This document shows positions 33,732 through 42,691 of a DNA stretch of 44,652 bases, piece after piece. This stretch comes from Aquibacillus albus (GTDB taxonomy: Bacteria; Bacillota; Bacilli; Bacillales; Amphibacillaceae). The DNA is taken from NCBI RefSeq assembly GCF_016908325.1, contig NZ_JAFBDR010000032.1:1-44652 (forward strand). The letters run 5' to 3'. The notes below the pieces were generated by a model. That model was not told the DNA's origin. It saw only the letters and a list, made by a program, of their open reading frames with translations, and searched no databases. The position numbers were made by a program, and so were the translations under genes. Positions within the stretch are counted from its first letter, which is position 1. Every line of letters starts with the position of its first letter.

Positions 33732-34775
33732 ATGAAGTACGAAATCACAAGGGATTATATTGAAGTTGGAAATTCCCGCCCAGGTGAGAAACTGGATGAA
33801 GTGAAATTTATCGTTAGTCACGATACTGGGAACCCGGGTTCAACTGCTTATGCAAATCGAAATTATTTCGCTAACACGCAACCTAGTGCATCGTCTCATA
33901 CGTTTATCGACGATCAGTATATACTTGAAATTATTCCGTTAGACGAAAAGGCATATCATGTTCGTTCCAATGTTCCAGAGGATAATCGTCGTTTTGGAGC
34001 CAATGCAAACAATGCGGCGATAGGTGTAGAACTTGCTTTTGGTGGAAGTATCAATTTTTCAGAGGCTTATGATCGTTATGTTTGGTATCATGCTTATTTA
34101 TTAGATCGATTTAATCTTGAAGCGGGTACGGATATTGTCGCGCATAGCACATTAGATCCTTCGCGTCGTACAGACCCACAAAATGCTTTGCATCGAAATG
34201 GAGTCTCTTGGGATCAGTTCATTAACGATGTTAAGCAAATGTATGACGCAGAATTTAGCGCAGAGGAGACCGGAGAATCAGATGTATTGGGTGAGTCAGT
34301 TGAGTTGCCATTAAGCATAGGCGATGAAGGTCCATTTGTTCGCGAGATTCAACAGGATCTGATTCGTGCTGGTTTTTCGTTACCACGTTATGGTGCAGAC
34401 GGGACATTTGGGGAAGAAACAGAAGGAGCTGTCATGCAATTTCAACGAGCACACGGTTTGACTGTGGACGGATTAGTCGGACCAATAACACTCGAAAAGT
34501 TAAATGAAGTGCTTGATGAGGGTCAAACAACGGAAAATTTTTCCTTACCTTCAGGAATTTTACGCCAAGGTGATGAAGGAGAGGCTGTGAAACAACTGCA
34601 ACGGGCACTGAAACAGGTCAACTTTGATCCTCAAGGGATTGATGGAATTTATGGACCGAATACGGAGGATGCAGTGAGGAGGTTCCAATCGATGCATCGG
34701 GACTTAGAAAATGATGGAATCTATGGACCAGAAACACGAAGATTCCTACGGATGGAATTAGACGATCTTGCATAA
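33732..34775 (+). CDS. N-acetylmuramoyl-L-alanine amidase with two peptidoglycan-binding domains
   Basis: A 347-residue cell-wall hydrolase. The amidase_2 catalytic domain covers residues about 1-165: FIVSHDTGNPGSTA holds the first zinc His, SASSHTFIDD the next, and IVAHSTLDPSRRTDP the last, with the family's conserved Lys/Asp region. Two PG_binding_1 repeats follow (LSIGDEGPFVREIQQDL and LRQGDEGEAVKQLQRALKQ), each ending in a DG-x-(F/Y)G motif. No signal peptide is present, as in CwlA/XlyA-type enzymes of prophage origin or mother-cell lysins. The ATG at 33732 follows CGGAGG; an ATG at 33693 lacks a site. No other phage genes surround it. Confidence 0.88.
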   Translation: MKYEITRDYIEVGNSRPGEKLDEVKFIVSHDTGNPGSTAYANRNYFANTQPSASSHTFIDDQYILEIIPLDEKAYHVRSNVPEDNRRFGANANNAAIGVELAFGGSINFSEAYDRYVWYHAYLLDRFNLEAGTDIVAHSTLDPSRRTDPQNALHRNGVSWDQFINDVKQMYDAEFSAEETGESDVLGESVELPLSIGDEGPFVREIQQDLIRAGFSLPRYGADGTFGEETEGAVMQFQRAHGLTVDGLVGPITLEKLNEVLDEGQTTENFSLPSGILRQGDEGEAVKQLQRALKQVNFDPQGIDGIYGPNTEDAVRRFQSMHRDLENDGIYGPETRRFLRMELDDLA

Positions 34776-34876
34776 TGGTAAGGGGTGAGCTATGGACCAT
34801 TATAGCTCACTCTTTCCATTTTAAGCATAAGGAATGATTGAGTTTTAGAGGGGAAAGGATTACTTTTAAAAAATGA

Positions 34877-34915
34877 AAAAGAGGCTGTCCCTTTGCTTTT
34901 GGGAAAGCCTCTTTA
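34877..34915. terminator. Bidirectional terminator between amidase and SLH genes
   Basis: AAAGAGGCT pairs with AGCCTCTTT, with an inner TCCC/GGGA stem. An A-run precedes and T/A runs follow, so on the minus strand it ends in TTTTTC, suited to stop the SLH gene. Confidence 0.82.
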
Positions 34916-34927
34916 AAAGTACAAATG

Positions 34928-36391
34928 TTAACGCAATTCTTCAGGTATTAGGTTTGGTCCAACGTGGTACTGAACGTTTCCGTCTTGATCAAGTACAAAC
35001 CAATAATATTCATATTCCTGTGTATAAACACTCACAGCTAGTTGATTTTCTAATGTCATTAATCCGCCAGCTACAGGATAATCAGAAAGCTGGGTAACTG
35101 ATGATCCATCTTTTTGCATTTTATATAAATGCCATTCTTCTGGTTCCGTATAGTAAATCCAATCATTTTTTACTTTAAAGGAAACAATCGGATGGTTCGT
35201 AACGGTTTCTAAGTTTGTTCCATCGAGGTTTACTTTATATAATTGATTGTCTTCATTATTTATGAAATAAACCGATGTACCAGAAATATCAAATTCACGG
35301 ACTTTATCTGCTATTTTTTGTTTTTCTGTCCCATCTAATTTCACTTTATGCAGTTCAGCATTTTCGTTCATATACAATACTTCATCATTATACAAATGAG
35401 CTACTGTACCACTAGCTAATTCTTTTTCTTCTAATCCATCCGTATTTGCTGTGTACACTTTATTTTCCTTAGTATAGACCATCGTATCATCTACGACTGA
35501 AAGCCATATTGCAGGGCCATTGACGATTTTTTCTCTTTCTGTTCCATTAATCGTCATTTTATAAATGGATTGGTCGTATGCATTAATGTAATAAATCCAG
35601 TCATACACCACATTCATATTAAAAACGTCATCGACTTCATGTGAGGACAATTCTTCAGGGACGGAATTTACATCATCAGACTTCCATTTAGAAATTCCTT
35701 GGTCTCCATAGTATGTCCAACCATTTTCAGAAGTGAAGTTTCCACTATTTAAAATATTGCCAAACTCATTCCCTTTATTTGGAGGGATAAGGTCTGGATT
35801 TAACACTTTTGCAAGAAAGACAGAGAAATGCTCCCTGGAAAGCTTCACACCTGGTTTAAAGGTTCCATCAGGATAACCTGTTGTAATTTTATTAGCAGCT
35901 AAGGTGTTAATTACCTCATAAGACAAGTGATCTGCTGGAATGTCTTCAAACTGGATCAATGTAGATCCTTCCATATTAAAAGCATTAACTAGAATTGCTG
36001 CCATTTGTCCTCTTGTAAGTGGAGCCCATGGATCAAAAATAGAGCCATTATTTTTTCCAACAATAAAACCTAATTCTACTGCTTTTGCTACATACTCATA
36101 ACCATAATCACCTGGGCCAATATCTGTGAAACCAGGATCTTCTACTTGATCTGCATCAGGTTCGATATCTAAAGCATTCAAAATCATTTGAACTGCTTGC
36201 ATTCTTTTTACATTACCAGTTGGTTTGAATGTTCCGTCTCCATAGCCTTGGATAATATCATTGCTAGATAGATAGTTTATCTCTTCAACATAGTTGGTCA
36301 CATCATTAAAACTGCTCGTATTAGCAAGCGCATGACTAGCACCAACGAATATGGTTAGCGATGAAATAACTGCAATTAGTACCTTTTTCAA
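34928..36391 (-). CDS. S-layer-homology protein with C-terminal propeller-like domain
   Basis: An exported wall protein of 487 residues. A signal peptide (MKKVLIAVISSLTIFVGASHALA) is followed by three SLH repeats up to about residue 205, with motifs IIQGYGDGTFKPTGNVKR, TRGQMAAILVNAF and ITTGYPDGTFKPGVKLSREH. These bind secondary cell-wall polymer. The rest (about 230-487) is a repeated pattern of W-x-YY or VYFIN followed by LYK(V/M) and DGT: five to six propeller-like blades of the DUF5050 type. The TTG start at 36391 follows AGGAGG at a distance of 8. The protein may sense or bind an extracellular ligand. Function unknown. Confidence 0.85.
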   Translation of the reverse strand: MKKVLIAVISSLTIFVGASHALANTSSFNDVTNYVEEINYLSSNDIIQGYGDGTFKPTGNVKRMQAVQMILNALDIEPDADQVEDPGFTDIGPGDYGYEYVAKAVELGFIVGKNNGSIFDPWAPLTRGQMAAILVNAFNMEGSTLIQFEDIPADHLSYEVINTLAANKITTGYPDGTFKPGVKLSREHFSVFLAKVLNPDLIPPNKGNEFGNILNSGNFTSENGWTYYGDQGISKWKSDDVNSVPEELSSHEVDDVFNMNVVYDWIYYINAYDQSIYKMTINGTEREKIVNGPAIWLSVVDDTMVYTKENKVYTANTDGLEEKELASGTVAHLYNDEVLYMNENAELHKVKLDGTEKQKIADKVREFDISGTSVYFINNEDNQLYKVNLDGTNLETVTNHPIVSFKVKNDWIYYTEPEEWHLYKMQKDGSSVTQLSDYPVAGGLMTLENQLAVSVYTQEYEYYWFVLDQDGNVQYHVGPNLIPEELR

Positions 36392-36413
36392 CTTTTTTAC
36401 CTCCTATGATGGA

Positions 36414-36435
36414 ATATATCATTAATATATCATTA
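36414..36435. repeat. Two tandem 11-bp units in a divergent promoter region
   Basis: ATATATCATTA occurs twice in a row, immediately followed by TATAG. It lies in the 299-bp gap between the SLH gene and the divergent lipoprotein gene. The minus-strand -10 (TATAAT, 36432-36437) overlaps it, so it may be an operator. Nothing else is visible in the interval. Confidence 0.5.
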
Positions 36436-36690
36436 TAGTAGCATGAAAAATATTATAGTTGCGACAAGCGCCCAAACTACATATATTTACCATGTGATAT
36501 AGAAATATTAAGAAAAAACTACTTTTTTATCAACTATTTAAGTGATTGTTGCAAGTAAGGCGTTCAATATGCGCCAATTATTTCCCGAGAAATAGACAAT
36601 CTCTAACTGTTTGGAAATATTTGTTTATAAAAACTCGTCATTAATTGTGTTATCGTTAGTCACGTTGAAAACTTTTTAGGGGGAATAATC

Positions 36691-37653
36691 ATGCGTAAGT
36701 CTATTTACTTTTTAATGACTTCTATACTTATTGTTGTACTTTCTGCTTGTGGGAAAAGTGCAAAGGAAACCTACACAGAAGCTTACTCGGAGTTAATGGA
36801 TGCATCATCGTATGAGTCAACATCAACGATTGATCTTCATTTATCGTCTGACAGTACAAACAACACGCCTGATACACAAATGATTTTAGATATGATAAAT
36901 AATGCTGAAATAACATTAGATACTAAAGTTGATATGGAACAAGAAATTAGTGAAATTGATTTTCAGGTTGCGATGAATCAAGGGCCTATTTCTTTTCATT
37001 TAGAGTTACCTATGCAGTTTAATATGGAAAATCAAAGGGTTTATATTGCTACAGAAACAATATCAGAAGCAATGATGATGTTTCCTGTTTTACCACTTCC
37101 GCAGGACTTTACGTTTGATAAAGAGTATATCGAACTAGATGTTAGTTCTGAAGTTGATACAGAGGATCAGCAGCAGATAGAGCAGCAACTTCGTGAGGAA
37201 ATCAATGGCACTATTCGAGATTTAACAGAAGACGCATTTATAGAAAATAATGATACGATTGAATTATCACTCGAAGGGGAAGACCTTCAGAATATAATTG
37301 CATCTATTCTAGAGTTTTCAATGGAACAAAGTGATGAAGTGATACCAGATACAGATAAGAAAGAAGTAGAAACAATTCTAGACGCAATTACGTTTCAACA
37401 TTTTAACATGAAAGCAACGATTGACGGTGGCAAGATTGTAAAAGAAGATATTTCCGTTGCAATGGATGTTGAAGAATCGAACGAAAAAATGGAGATTGCT
37501 GTTGATTTGTCTACTGAGTATAAAAAGATAAATGAACCAATAGATTTTAATTTGAAGCCAACCAGTGAAAACACGATGACTCAGCTGGAGTTAGAAGAGC
37601 AGCTTAATGAAGTGATGATAGATTCCATGATGAACCCATCAATGGGTCAATAA
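36691..37653 (+). CDS. Acidic lipoprotein, LppX/DUF6612-like fold
   Basis: A 320-residue surface protein. The signal peptide ends in VVLSACG, lipidated Cys near residue 20. The mature protein starts with an ETYTEAYSELMDASSYEST helix and continues with long beta strands rich in Asp, Glu and Met (IDLHLSSDS, ITLDTKVDMEQEISEIDFQV). This repeats the half-barrel layout of LppX/LprG and DUF6612 lipoproteins. The C-terminus is Met-rich (MIDSMMNPSMGQ). AGGGGGA precedes the ATG. It is divergent from the SLH gene and shares a terminator with the next, convergent, lipoprotein gene. Function unknown; binding of a lipid or envelope ligand is a guess. Confidence 0.78.
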   Translation: MRKSIYFLMTSILIVVLSACGKSAKETYTEAYSELMDASSYESTSTIDLHLSSDSTNNTPDTQMILDMINNAEITLDTKVDMEQEISEIDFQVAMNQGPISFHLELPMQFNMENQRVYIATETISEAMMMFPVLPLPQDFTFDKEYIELDVSSEVDTEDQQQIEQQLREEINGTIRDLTEDAFIENNDTIELSLEGEDLQNIIASILEFSMEQSDEVIPDTDKKEVETILDAITFQHFNMKATIDGGKIVKEDISVAMDVEESNEKMEIAVDLSTEYKKINEPIDFNLKPTSENTMTQLELEEQLNEVMIDSMMNPSMGQ

Positions 37654-37664
37654 TATTTTAAGTG

Positions 37665-37703
37665 CAAAAAAACAGATCCCTCAGTTTAGAGGGATCTGTT
37701 TTG
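37665..37703. terminator. Bidirectional terminator between two convergent lipoprotein genes
   Basis: AAAACAGATCCCTC pairs perfectly with GAGGGATCTGTTTT across a 6-base loop, with A and T runs on the two sides. Confidence 0.9.
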
Positions 37704-37734
37704 ATGTTTCATAATATGCTATTCAATGGACCGC

Positions 37735-38187
37735 CTATTCTACGTTAAATTCTTGAGAAACTTCATATTTTTTCCCTGTTTTTGGAGTCATCCAAGCAGA
37801 AAGGGTGTAGTTACCTGGAGATAGACCAATTTCATTTATATCTATTGTATATTCAAGTTTTTCTCCTGGCTTCACTTTTTCTTCGCCTACTACCTGTAGA
37901 AAAGAAGCTAAGCTAGAAAATAAATAAATCTGTTCTCCTTTGTCATTATAAACGGCATAATCAAATCGTTGTGAGCTTGAAAACTCTAATGTTACTTCAT
38001 TTTTCGATTGATTAGTAATAGTATAAGAAAAGATAAGAGGAGAAGTTTCTTCCAATGATGGCACCATTTCACCAACTTTCTCGTCGTTTTGATTATTGTT
38101 TTTGCTTGCGTCTACATTACCTACCCCACATCCTACCAACAATAAACTAAAGATACTGAACAATACGATGAAGCCTTTTCTTATCAT
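37735..38187 (-). CDS. Lipoprotein with BsuPI domain
   Basis: A 150-residue exported protein. The signal peptide MIRKGFIVLFSIFSLLLVGC ends in lipidated Cys20. A short Asn-rich linker follows. The rest is one BsuPI domain (FSYTITNQSKNEVTLEFSSS, VKPGEKLEYTIDIN, SPGNYTLSAW), the immunoglobulin-like fold of the B. subtilis intracellular proteinase inhibitor. Many such lipoproteins exist in Bacillaceae and their partners are unknown. The ATG at 38187 follows AAGGAGGAAA; an ATG 45 bases earlier has no site and would spoil the signal peptide. Confidence 0.82.
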   Translation of the reverse strand: MIRKGFIVLFSIFSLLLVGCGVGNVDASKNNNQNDEKVGEMVPSLEETSPLIFSYTITNQSKNEVTLEFSSSQRFDYAVYNDKGEQIYLFSSLASFLQVVGEEKVKPGEKLEYTIDINEIGLSPGNYTLSAWMTPKTGKKYEVSQEFNVE

Positions 38188-38666
38188 TTTTATTTCCTCC
38201 TTCTGGGAAACATGATTATTTAATTTTTTCATTTATATAGTCGCGTAATCCTCTTAATTAGTTACAAATTAACACCTGGCGCACTCAAATTATCGTGTTT
38301 AGTATGTGGATGCAGTCAAATATGAATACAGTTAAAATCCAAAAAATAGGTATAAGTGTCGTCGAATTAGAAGACAGGACAAGGGGGCGTAGAATTCAGT
38401 GTAATTAGTGTAACGAGAATCCAGCAAATCAAATTAGGGTAGCAAGAGTTGAACAAGCTGATCGTCAATCGTGGCGGTTTTTTTCTTTTTTGGTATATAT
38501 ATTCTGAGGAGTTTATGTGTATTTCCTCATAGCGTTTCCTTAAAATTAAACTTTCAAAATCCAAAAATGGCTTTTTCTTTACGATATCGACAGGAAGCTA
38601 AATAATAACCTTGAAAGCATACAAAATGGTAAAATGAGGGGAATCACAAAAAAGTAGGTGGCATAT
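38188..38666. other. 479-bp interval without a convincing gene
   Basis: Only weak features are visible. One + frame from an ATG at 38322 runs to a TAG at 38406 and continues open after it (CNENPANQIRVARVEQADRQ, WRFFSFLVYIF), which could be a decayed gene. A minus-strand frame of 65 codons starts with TTG but has no ribosome binding site. A GGCGG followed by TTTTTTTCTTTTTT (about 38475-38492) resembles a terminator tail without a clear stem. Confidence 0.35.
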
Positions 38667-39806
38667 TTGCAGAGTATTAGTAGGTATTTTAACAAGTATG
38701 GAATTTTACTGATTGCACTAGTTTTTATTACAGGTATGGCGGGTACACGACCATTGGTGCCGTTACTATCTGATCAATTACAAGCGAATAAAGCAGAGAT
38801 TGGTGTTATTGTGGCTCTTTTTGCGTTACTTCCTTTTTTCTTTGCTATTAAGATAGGCCAACTAGTTGATCGAATAGGTTATAAGAAACCACTAATAATC
38901 AGCGCATTCTTTACTTCAATTGCGTTAAGCTTACCTCTTTTTTTACCAGGTTTATTCTTTATTTACATATCTCAAATCATCGCAGGTATTTCTCATACTG
39001 TATTTGCTGTTTCTGCTCAAACATCTGTTAGTCACACAGGAAAAAACAATGAAGGTATTATGATTTTTAGCATTGGAGTTGCACTAGGTAGCTTTACAGG
39101 ACCAATGCTAGGTGGAGTTATTGCAGATATTTGGAGCTATCCAGTTGCCTTTGGATTTTTAGCCTGCTTTGGTCTACTTGCTAGTATTCTTTCTATATTT
39201 ATCAAAGAAAAAGCCACAACCAAAAGTTCCGAACAGCATCCTAAATTACTTCACTCTCTCCGACTACTAAAGATTAAAAATCTGAGAGTCGCTTTTTTAG
39301 TTAGTGTCCTAATTTTGTTAGGTAAAGATATGTACACTGCCTATTTTCCATTACTAGCTCAGGAGTATGGACTATCTAGTTCAACGATAGGATTGATTGT
39401 TTCTCTAAATGCATTGGGTGGTATTTTTATTCGTTTTTTTATGTCTAAGCTATCTGGCAAGTATAGTATGAAGAAGATTATGTTAGCTTCTATATTTGCG
39501 TCAAGTGTTTTATTTATACTATTACCGTTCTTTAATAGTGTCCTATTATTAGGATTGTTATCATTCATTCTTGGGCTTGGGTTAGGGATTGGTCAACCAT
39601 TATCGATATCAACAACAGTTAATGCGTTACCTGAGGAACGAGTAGGGGAAGGATTGGGATTAAGATTAACAGCTAATCGCTTAACACAGCTTTCCGGGCC
39701 AGTACTTTTTGGAAGCATTGCACAAATAGTAAGCATAGCAAGTGTATTCTGGATATTAGGTGTTATCGTGTTTTTAGGTGGCTTGAAGGTAAAATTATCT
39801 AGGTAA
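38667..39806 (+). CDS. MFS transporter, 12 segments
   Basis: A 379-residue permease with 12 predicted membrane segments. The motif GQLVDRIGYKKPL between segments 2 and 3 is the general MFS loop, and segment 5 has GVALGSFTGPMLGGVIAD, close to antiporter motif C. Segments 11 and 12 contain GLGLGIGQPLSISTTVNALP. Similar proteins export sugars, arabinose or drugs; the substrate here is unknown. The TTG at 38667 follows AAGTAGGTGG; the GTG at 38658 overlaps that site. It is convergent with the next gene, with no clear hairpin in the 22-base gap. Confidence 0.85.
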   Translation: MQSISRYFNKYGILLIALVFITGMAGTRPLVPLLSDQLQANKAEIGVIVALFALLPFFFAIKIGQLVDRIGYKKPLIISAFFTSIALSLPLFLPGLFFIYISQIIAGISHTVFAVSAQTSVSHTGKNNEGIMIFSIGVALGSFTGPMLGGVIADIWSYPVAFGFLACFGLLASILSIFIKEKATTKSSEQHPKLLHSLRLLKIKNLRVAFLVSVLILLGKDMYTAYFPLLAQEYGLSSSTIGLIVSLNALGGIFIRFFMSKLSGKYSMKKIMLASIFASSVLFILLPFFNSVLLLGLLSFILGLGLGIGQPLSISTTVNALPEERVGEGLGLRLTANRLTQLSGPVLFGSIAQIVSIASVFWILGVIVFLGGLKVKLSR

Positions 39807-39828
39807 TAGTGATAATACATAGGAAAAG

Positions 39829-40236
39829 TCATTTACCAATTCGAATGGTATTCAATTTTCTTAATACTTCATCCGTTATCCAAAAGAACAAAGAAACAAT
39901 TAAAGCAGAAATAATAGCTGCATCAACATTATAATCCAACACAGGAAAGTGCGAATTCATCGGAAACAACAAACCAAATACTGAACCAAAGAAAATATGA
40001 ATTAAAAAGGCTGTAAAACTTCGTAATTTCCCCCTTAATTTTTTTGTTACATAGTCTGATAGGAAGGTAACCGGAACTCCATAACCCAAAACAGGAATTG
40101 CCACCAAAAAGCTGATCATACCAGACATTACAACTAGCTCTAAAGGGTTCTTCCATTCTCCAAAAAAAACCCCAAATATTAACATAAGTGAAATAGGAGT
40201 GGCCAAAATAACAGTTATTACTTTCCTCTTTATCAT
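39829..40236 (-). CDS. Hypothetical membrane protein, 135 residues
   Basis: The protein has about four membrane segments: VITVILATPISLMLIFGVFF, LVVMSGMISFLVAIPVLGYG, FLIHIFFGSVFGLLFP and AAIISALIVSLFFWI. A basic loop (VTKKLRGKLRS) lies between the second and third. AAAAAGGAGGAG precedes the ATG, so it is a real gene. I recognise no family. Confidence 0.68.
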   Translation of the reverse strand: MIKRKVITVILATPISLMLIFGVFFGEWKNPLELVVMSGMISFLVAIPVLGYGVPVTFLSDYVTKKLRGKLRSFTAFLIHIFFGSVFGLLFPMNSHFPVLDYNVDAAIISALIVSLFFWITDEVLRKLNTIRIGK

Positions 40237-40302
40237 TTAGCTCCTCCTTTTTGAATTAATTAGCTATGAGAACTCCATAGATTTGAGATTTAAAGTGAAT
40301 TT

Positions 40303-40344
40303 TCAACTTACACGATTTTGAAATCGAGGATTAATGGTAATCAT
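40303..40344 (-). other. 13-codon reading frame with a strong ribosome binding site
   Basis: On the minus strand GGTGGAGGAATAAAT leads into ATG and the peptide MITINPRFQNRVS, then TGA. It lies in the 283-bp gap before the ABC exporter genes, opposite in direction. It may be a leader peptide, the stump of a lost gene, or chance. No promoter or repeat stands out. Confidence 0.3.
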
Positions 40345-40519
40345 ATTTATTCCTCCACCATCTTTTAAATGAGATCTTGCGCATCTTAACAAGGGAAGCA
40401 TTCACAAGGTAAGTGTCTTGTCTTTTTTGAAAAACTCATGGAATATTATGTTAATATTAAACTATCTGGTAGTAATGCTCAAGAAGTATAGATGAAATTA
40501 TGATGGGAAGGTGATTTAT

Positions 40520-41524
40520 TTGAATAGAACGAACACGAAAAATGATGTAGATAGAGATGATTTAGCCATTGAAGCTTCTGGACTCGTTAAAAAATTTGGG
40601 GAAAAACGAGCGGTAGACGGTATAGATCTGAAAGTTCGCAGAGGGACAGTATACGGTTTCCTTGGGCCGAACGGTGCAGGAAAAACAACAACGATCCGAA
40701 TGCTAGCAACATTATTAAAGATTGATAGTGGAAGTGCGAAAATACTTGGACATGACCTTGTTCAAGAAACAGAGGCAGTCCGAAGTCGAATTAGTCTTAC
40801 TGGACAATTCGCTTCTGTTGATGAGGACCTCACTGGATTGGAAAACCTCATTTTTATTGCCCGTCTTTTGGGGTGTTCAAGGAGACAAGCGAAGGAAAGA
40901 GCAAATGATCTACTTAACGCTTTTGGACTTGAGGAAGCAGCAAAAACTCAAGTGAAAAAATATTCTGGTGGTATGAAACGTCGAATTGATATAGCTGCAA
41001 GTATTGTGATTACACCAGATATACTGTTTTTAGATGAGCCAACGACTGGGTTAGACCCCCGTAGCCGTAATCAAGTATGGGATATTGTTAGGGCTCTTGT
41101 GAAACATGGCACGACTGTATTATTAACCACTCAATATCTAGATGAAGCTGATCAGCTAGCTGATAGAATAGCGGTTATTGATAAAGGTAAAATTATTGCA
41201 GAAGGTACGAGTGGTCAGCTTAAAGCGTCTATTGGATCAGGTAGGCTTCATGTACGACTTCTCAATCCTGATTTACGACCACAGGCTCAGCAAATTCTAG
41301 CAGACGAATTAAATACGTCCATTCAATTATTGTCAGATCCTACAGCACTTTCAGCACTTGTTTCAAATGCTGATCGGGTAGCATACGCTTTAGGTGAATT
41401 GGCTCGTTCCAATATTACTGTTACTGATTTTTCGCTCGGTCAGCCTAGCTTAGATGAAGTCTTTCTCACATTGACGGAACGACAAACTGATAGTGAAGGG
41501 AAAACTCAGGAGGTTCAATCATGA
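40520..41524 (+). CDS. ABC exporter ATPase, daunorubicin-resistance (DrrA) type
   Basis: A 334-residue ATPase. Walker A is GPNGAGKTT near residue 48, the signature is [10 protein letters not shown] near 147 and Walker B is [20 protein letters not shown]. The segment [18 protein letters not shown] and the C-terminal domain ([35 protein letters not shown]) are typical of the DrrA family of drug or lipid exporters, which is most common in Actinobacteria. The TTG at 40520 follows AAGGTG; the GTG at 40511 overlaps that site. Its stop overlaps the permease start as ATGA. Confidence 0.92.
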   Translation: MNRTNTKNDVDRDDLAIEASGLVKKFGEKRAVDGIDLKVRRGTVYGFLGPNGAGKTTTIRMLATLLKIDSGSAKILGHDLVQETEAVRSRISLTGQFASVDEDLTGLENLIFIARLLGCSRRQAKERANDLLNAFGLEEAAKTQVKKYSGGMKRRIDIAASIVITPDILFLDEPTTGLDPRSRNQVWDIVRALVKHGTTVLLTTQYLDEADQLADRIAVIDKGKIIAEGTSGQLKASIGSGRLHVRLLNPDLRPQAQQILADELNTSIQLLSDPTALSALVSNADRVAYALGELARSNITVTDFSLGQPSLDEVFLTLTERQTDSEGKTQEVQS

Positions 41525-42393
41525 CCAATCCATCATTACAGGAACAAATTCATACGGATACAGAAAATAGATCGAACAATCATAGTACAGATGATTCCTT
41601 AGATCAAGTGATAACAAATTACATACCTCATTCTAGAGCCAATGGAATCAAAACATCACTAACCTTTGCATGGCGAGCGTTACTTAAAATAAAATACGTG
41701 CCTGAGCAACTTATGGATGCGACCATTTTTCCAATAATGTTTCTATTAATGTTTACTTACCTATTTGGGGGTGCCATTGCTGGATCTACTTCTGACTACC
41801 TACAGTTTCTCCTACCTGGTATTCTCGTACAAACAATCGTTACAATTACGATGTACACAGGGATTGAATTAAATAATGACATCAGGAAGGGGATTTTCGA
41901 TCGATTTCGTTCTTTACCAATTTGGCGTCCATCAGTTCTCGTTGGTGCCTTACTTGTTGACACCGTGCGATATTCTTTGGCAGCATCAATTATGATTGGA
42001 TTAGGTTTAGTGCTCGGTTTCAGACCAGATGGAGGCTTTCTTGGTGTTCTCATAGCAATGGCATTGTTACTTATTTTTGCCTTCAGTTTGTCCTGGATAT
42101 GGACAACGCTTGGAATGATCATGCGAACAGAAAAAGCGCTCATGGGTGTTAGCATGATGGTCATGTTTCCTTTAACGTTTGTTAGCAATGTATTTGTTGA
42201 TCCAGAAACTTTACCACCCTGGTTGCAAACAGTGGTTGAAGTCAATCCAATTTCTCTTGTAGTAACAGGAATACGTGGTTCGATGCACGGTTTCGTAACG
42301 CTAGAAGATATTAGCTGGGTGCTTTTATGGTCGGCGATTATTATAGTTATATTTGCGCCACTAACAATGTATTTATATCAAAAAAAGAAGTAA
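41521..42393 (+). CDS. ABC-2 type permease (DrrB type)
   Basis: A 290-residue membrane partner of the DrrA-like ATPase. A polar N-terminus of about 40 residues precedes six predicted segments. The signature region [20 protein letters not shown] near residues 113-132 and [19 protein letters not shown] is the ABC-2 coupling helix block. [20 protein letters not shown] followed by [12 protein letters not shown] is a hallmark of DrrB-like proteins. AGGAGG precedes the ATG. It should export hydrophobic compounds together with its ATPase. Confidence 0.9.
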   Translation: MTNPSLQEQIHTDTENRSNNHSTDDSLDQVITNYIPHSRANGIKTSLTFAWRALLKIKYVPEQLMDATIFPIMFLLMFTYLFGGAIAGSTSDYLQFLLPGILVQTIVTITMYTGIELNNDIRKGIFDRFRSLPIWRPSVLVGALLVDTVRYSLAASIMIGLGLVLGFRPDGGFLGVLIAMALLLIFAFSLSWIWTTLGMIMRTEKALMGVSMMVMFPLTFVSNVFVDPETLPPWLQTVVEVNPISLVVTGIRGSMHGFVTLEDISWVLLWSAIIIVIFAPLTMYLYQKKK

Positions 42394-42502
42394 TGTATTA
42401 AGATAAAATTTTTTAGGAAGCCTAAAGGTCATCGATTTATGTATATATGGGAGTAGAAGGTCATTGATGGTCATAAGAATATATTTTGTCGGAGGGTATA
42501 TC

Positions 42503-42660
42503 TTGAAACAAGTAACTTATTTAACTAGGCAGTAATATTGGGATTATCGTTAGTAATATCTGCTTTTATATTCAGCAATACTCTTACGAATTCATCGAGT
42601 GAAATTAGTAATACACAGACTACAACAACTTATACTAAATCCTTAGTAAATTGCAAATAA
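42503..42660 (+). pseudogene. Frameshifted small exported protein
   Basis: CGGAGGG at 42490-42496 leads into TTG and MKQVTYLTRQ, then stop. Shifting one base at ACTAGGCAG restores a long frame: AVILGLSLVISAFIFSNTLT, then SSSEISNTQTTTTYTKSLVN and a stop at 42660. Together they would encode a protein of about 50 residues with a signal peptide or membrane anchor and a Ser/Thr-rich tail. It is most likely a broken gene; a programmed shift is less likely. The rest of 42394-42691 shows nothing clear. Confidence 0.5.
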
Positions 42661-42691
42661 TGATTGTAAAAAAGGAAGGAAGGTTGTTCCT

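Noticed and set aside
33732-34775. Prophage remnant around the amidase
   Set aside because: The amidase is endolysin-like, but no holin, tail, integrase or attachment site is visible next to it.
34873-35097. 74-codon + strand frame starting KKRLSLCFWESLFKS
   Set aside because: It reads through the bidirectional terminator and lies antisense to the SLH gene.
38367-38564. 65-codon minus-strand frame in the gap before the MFS gene
   Set aside because: TTG start without a ribosome binding site, no recognisable domain; described only as part of the interval.
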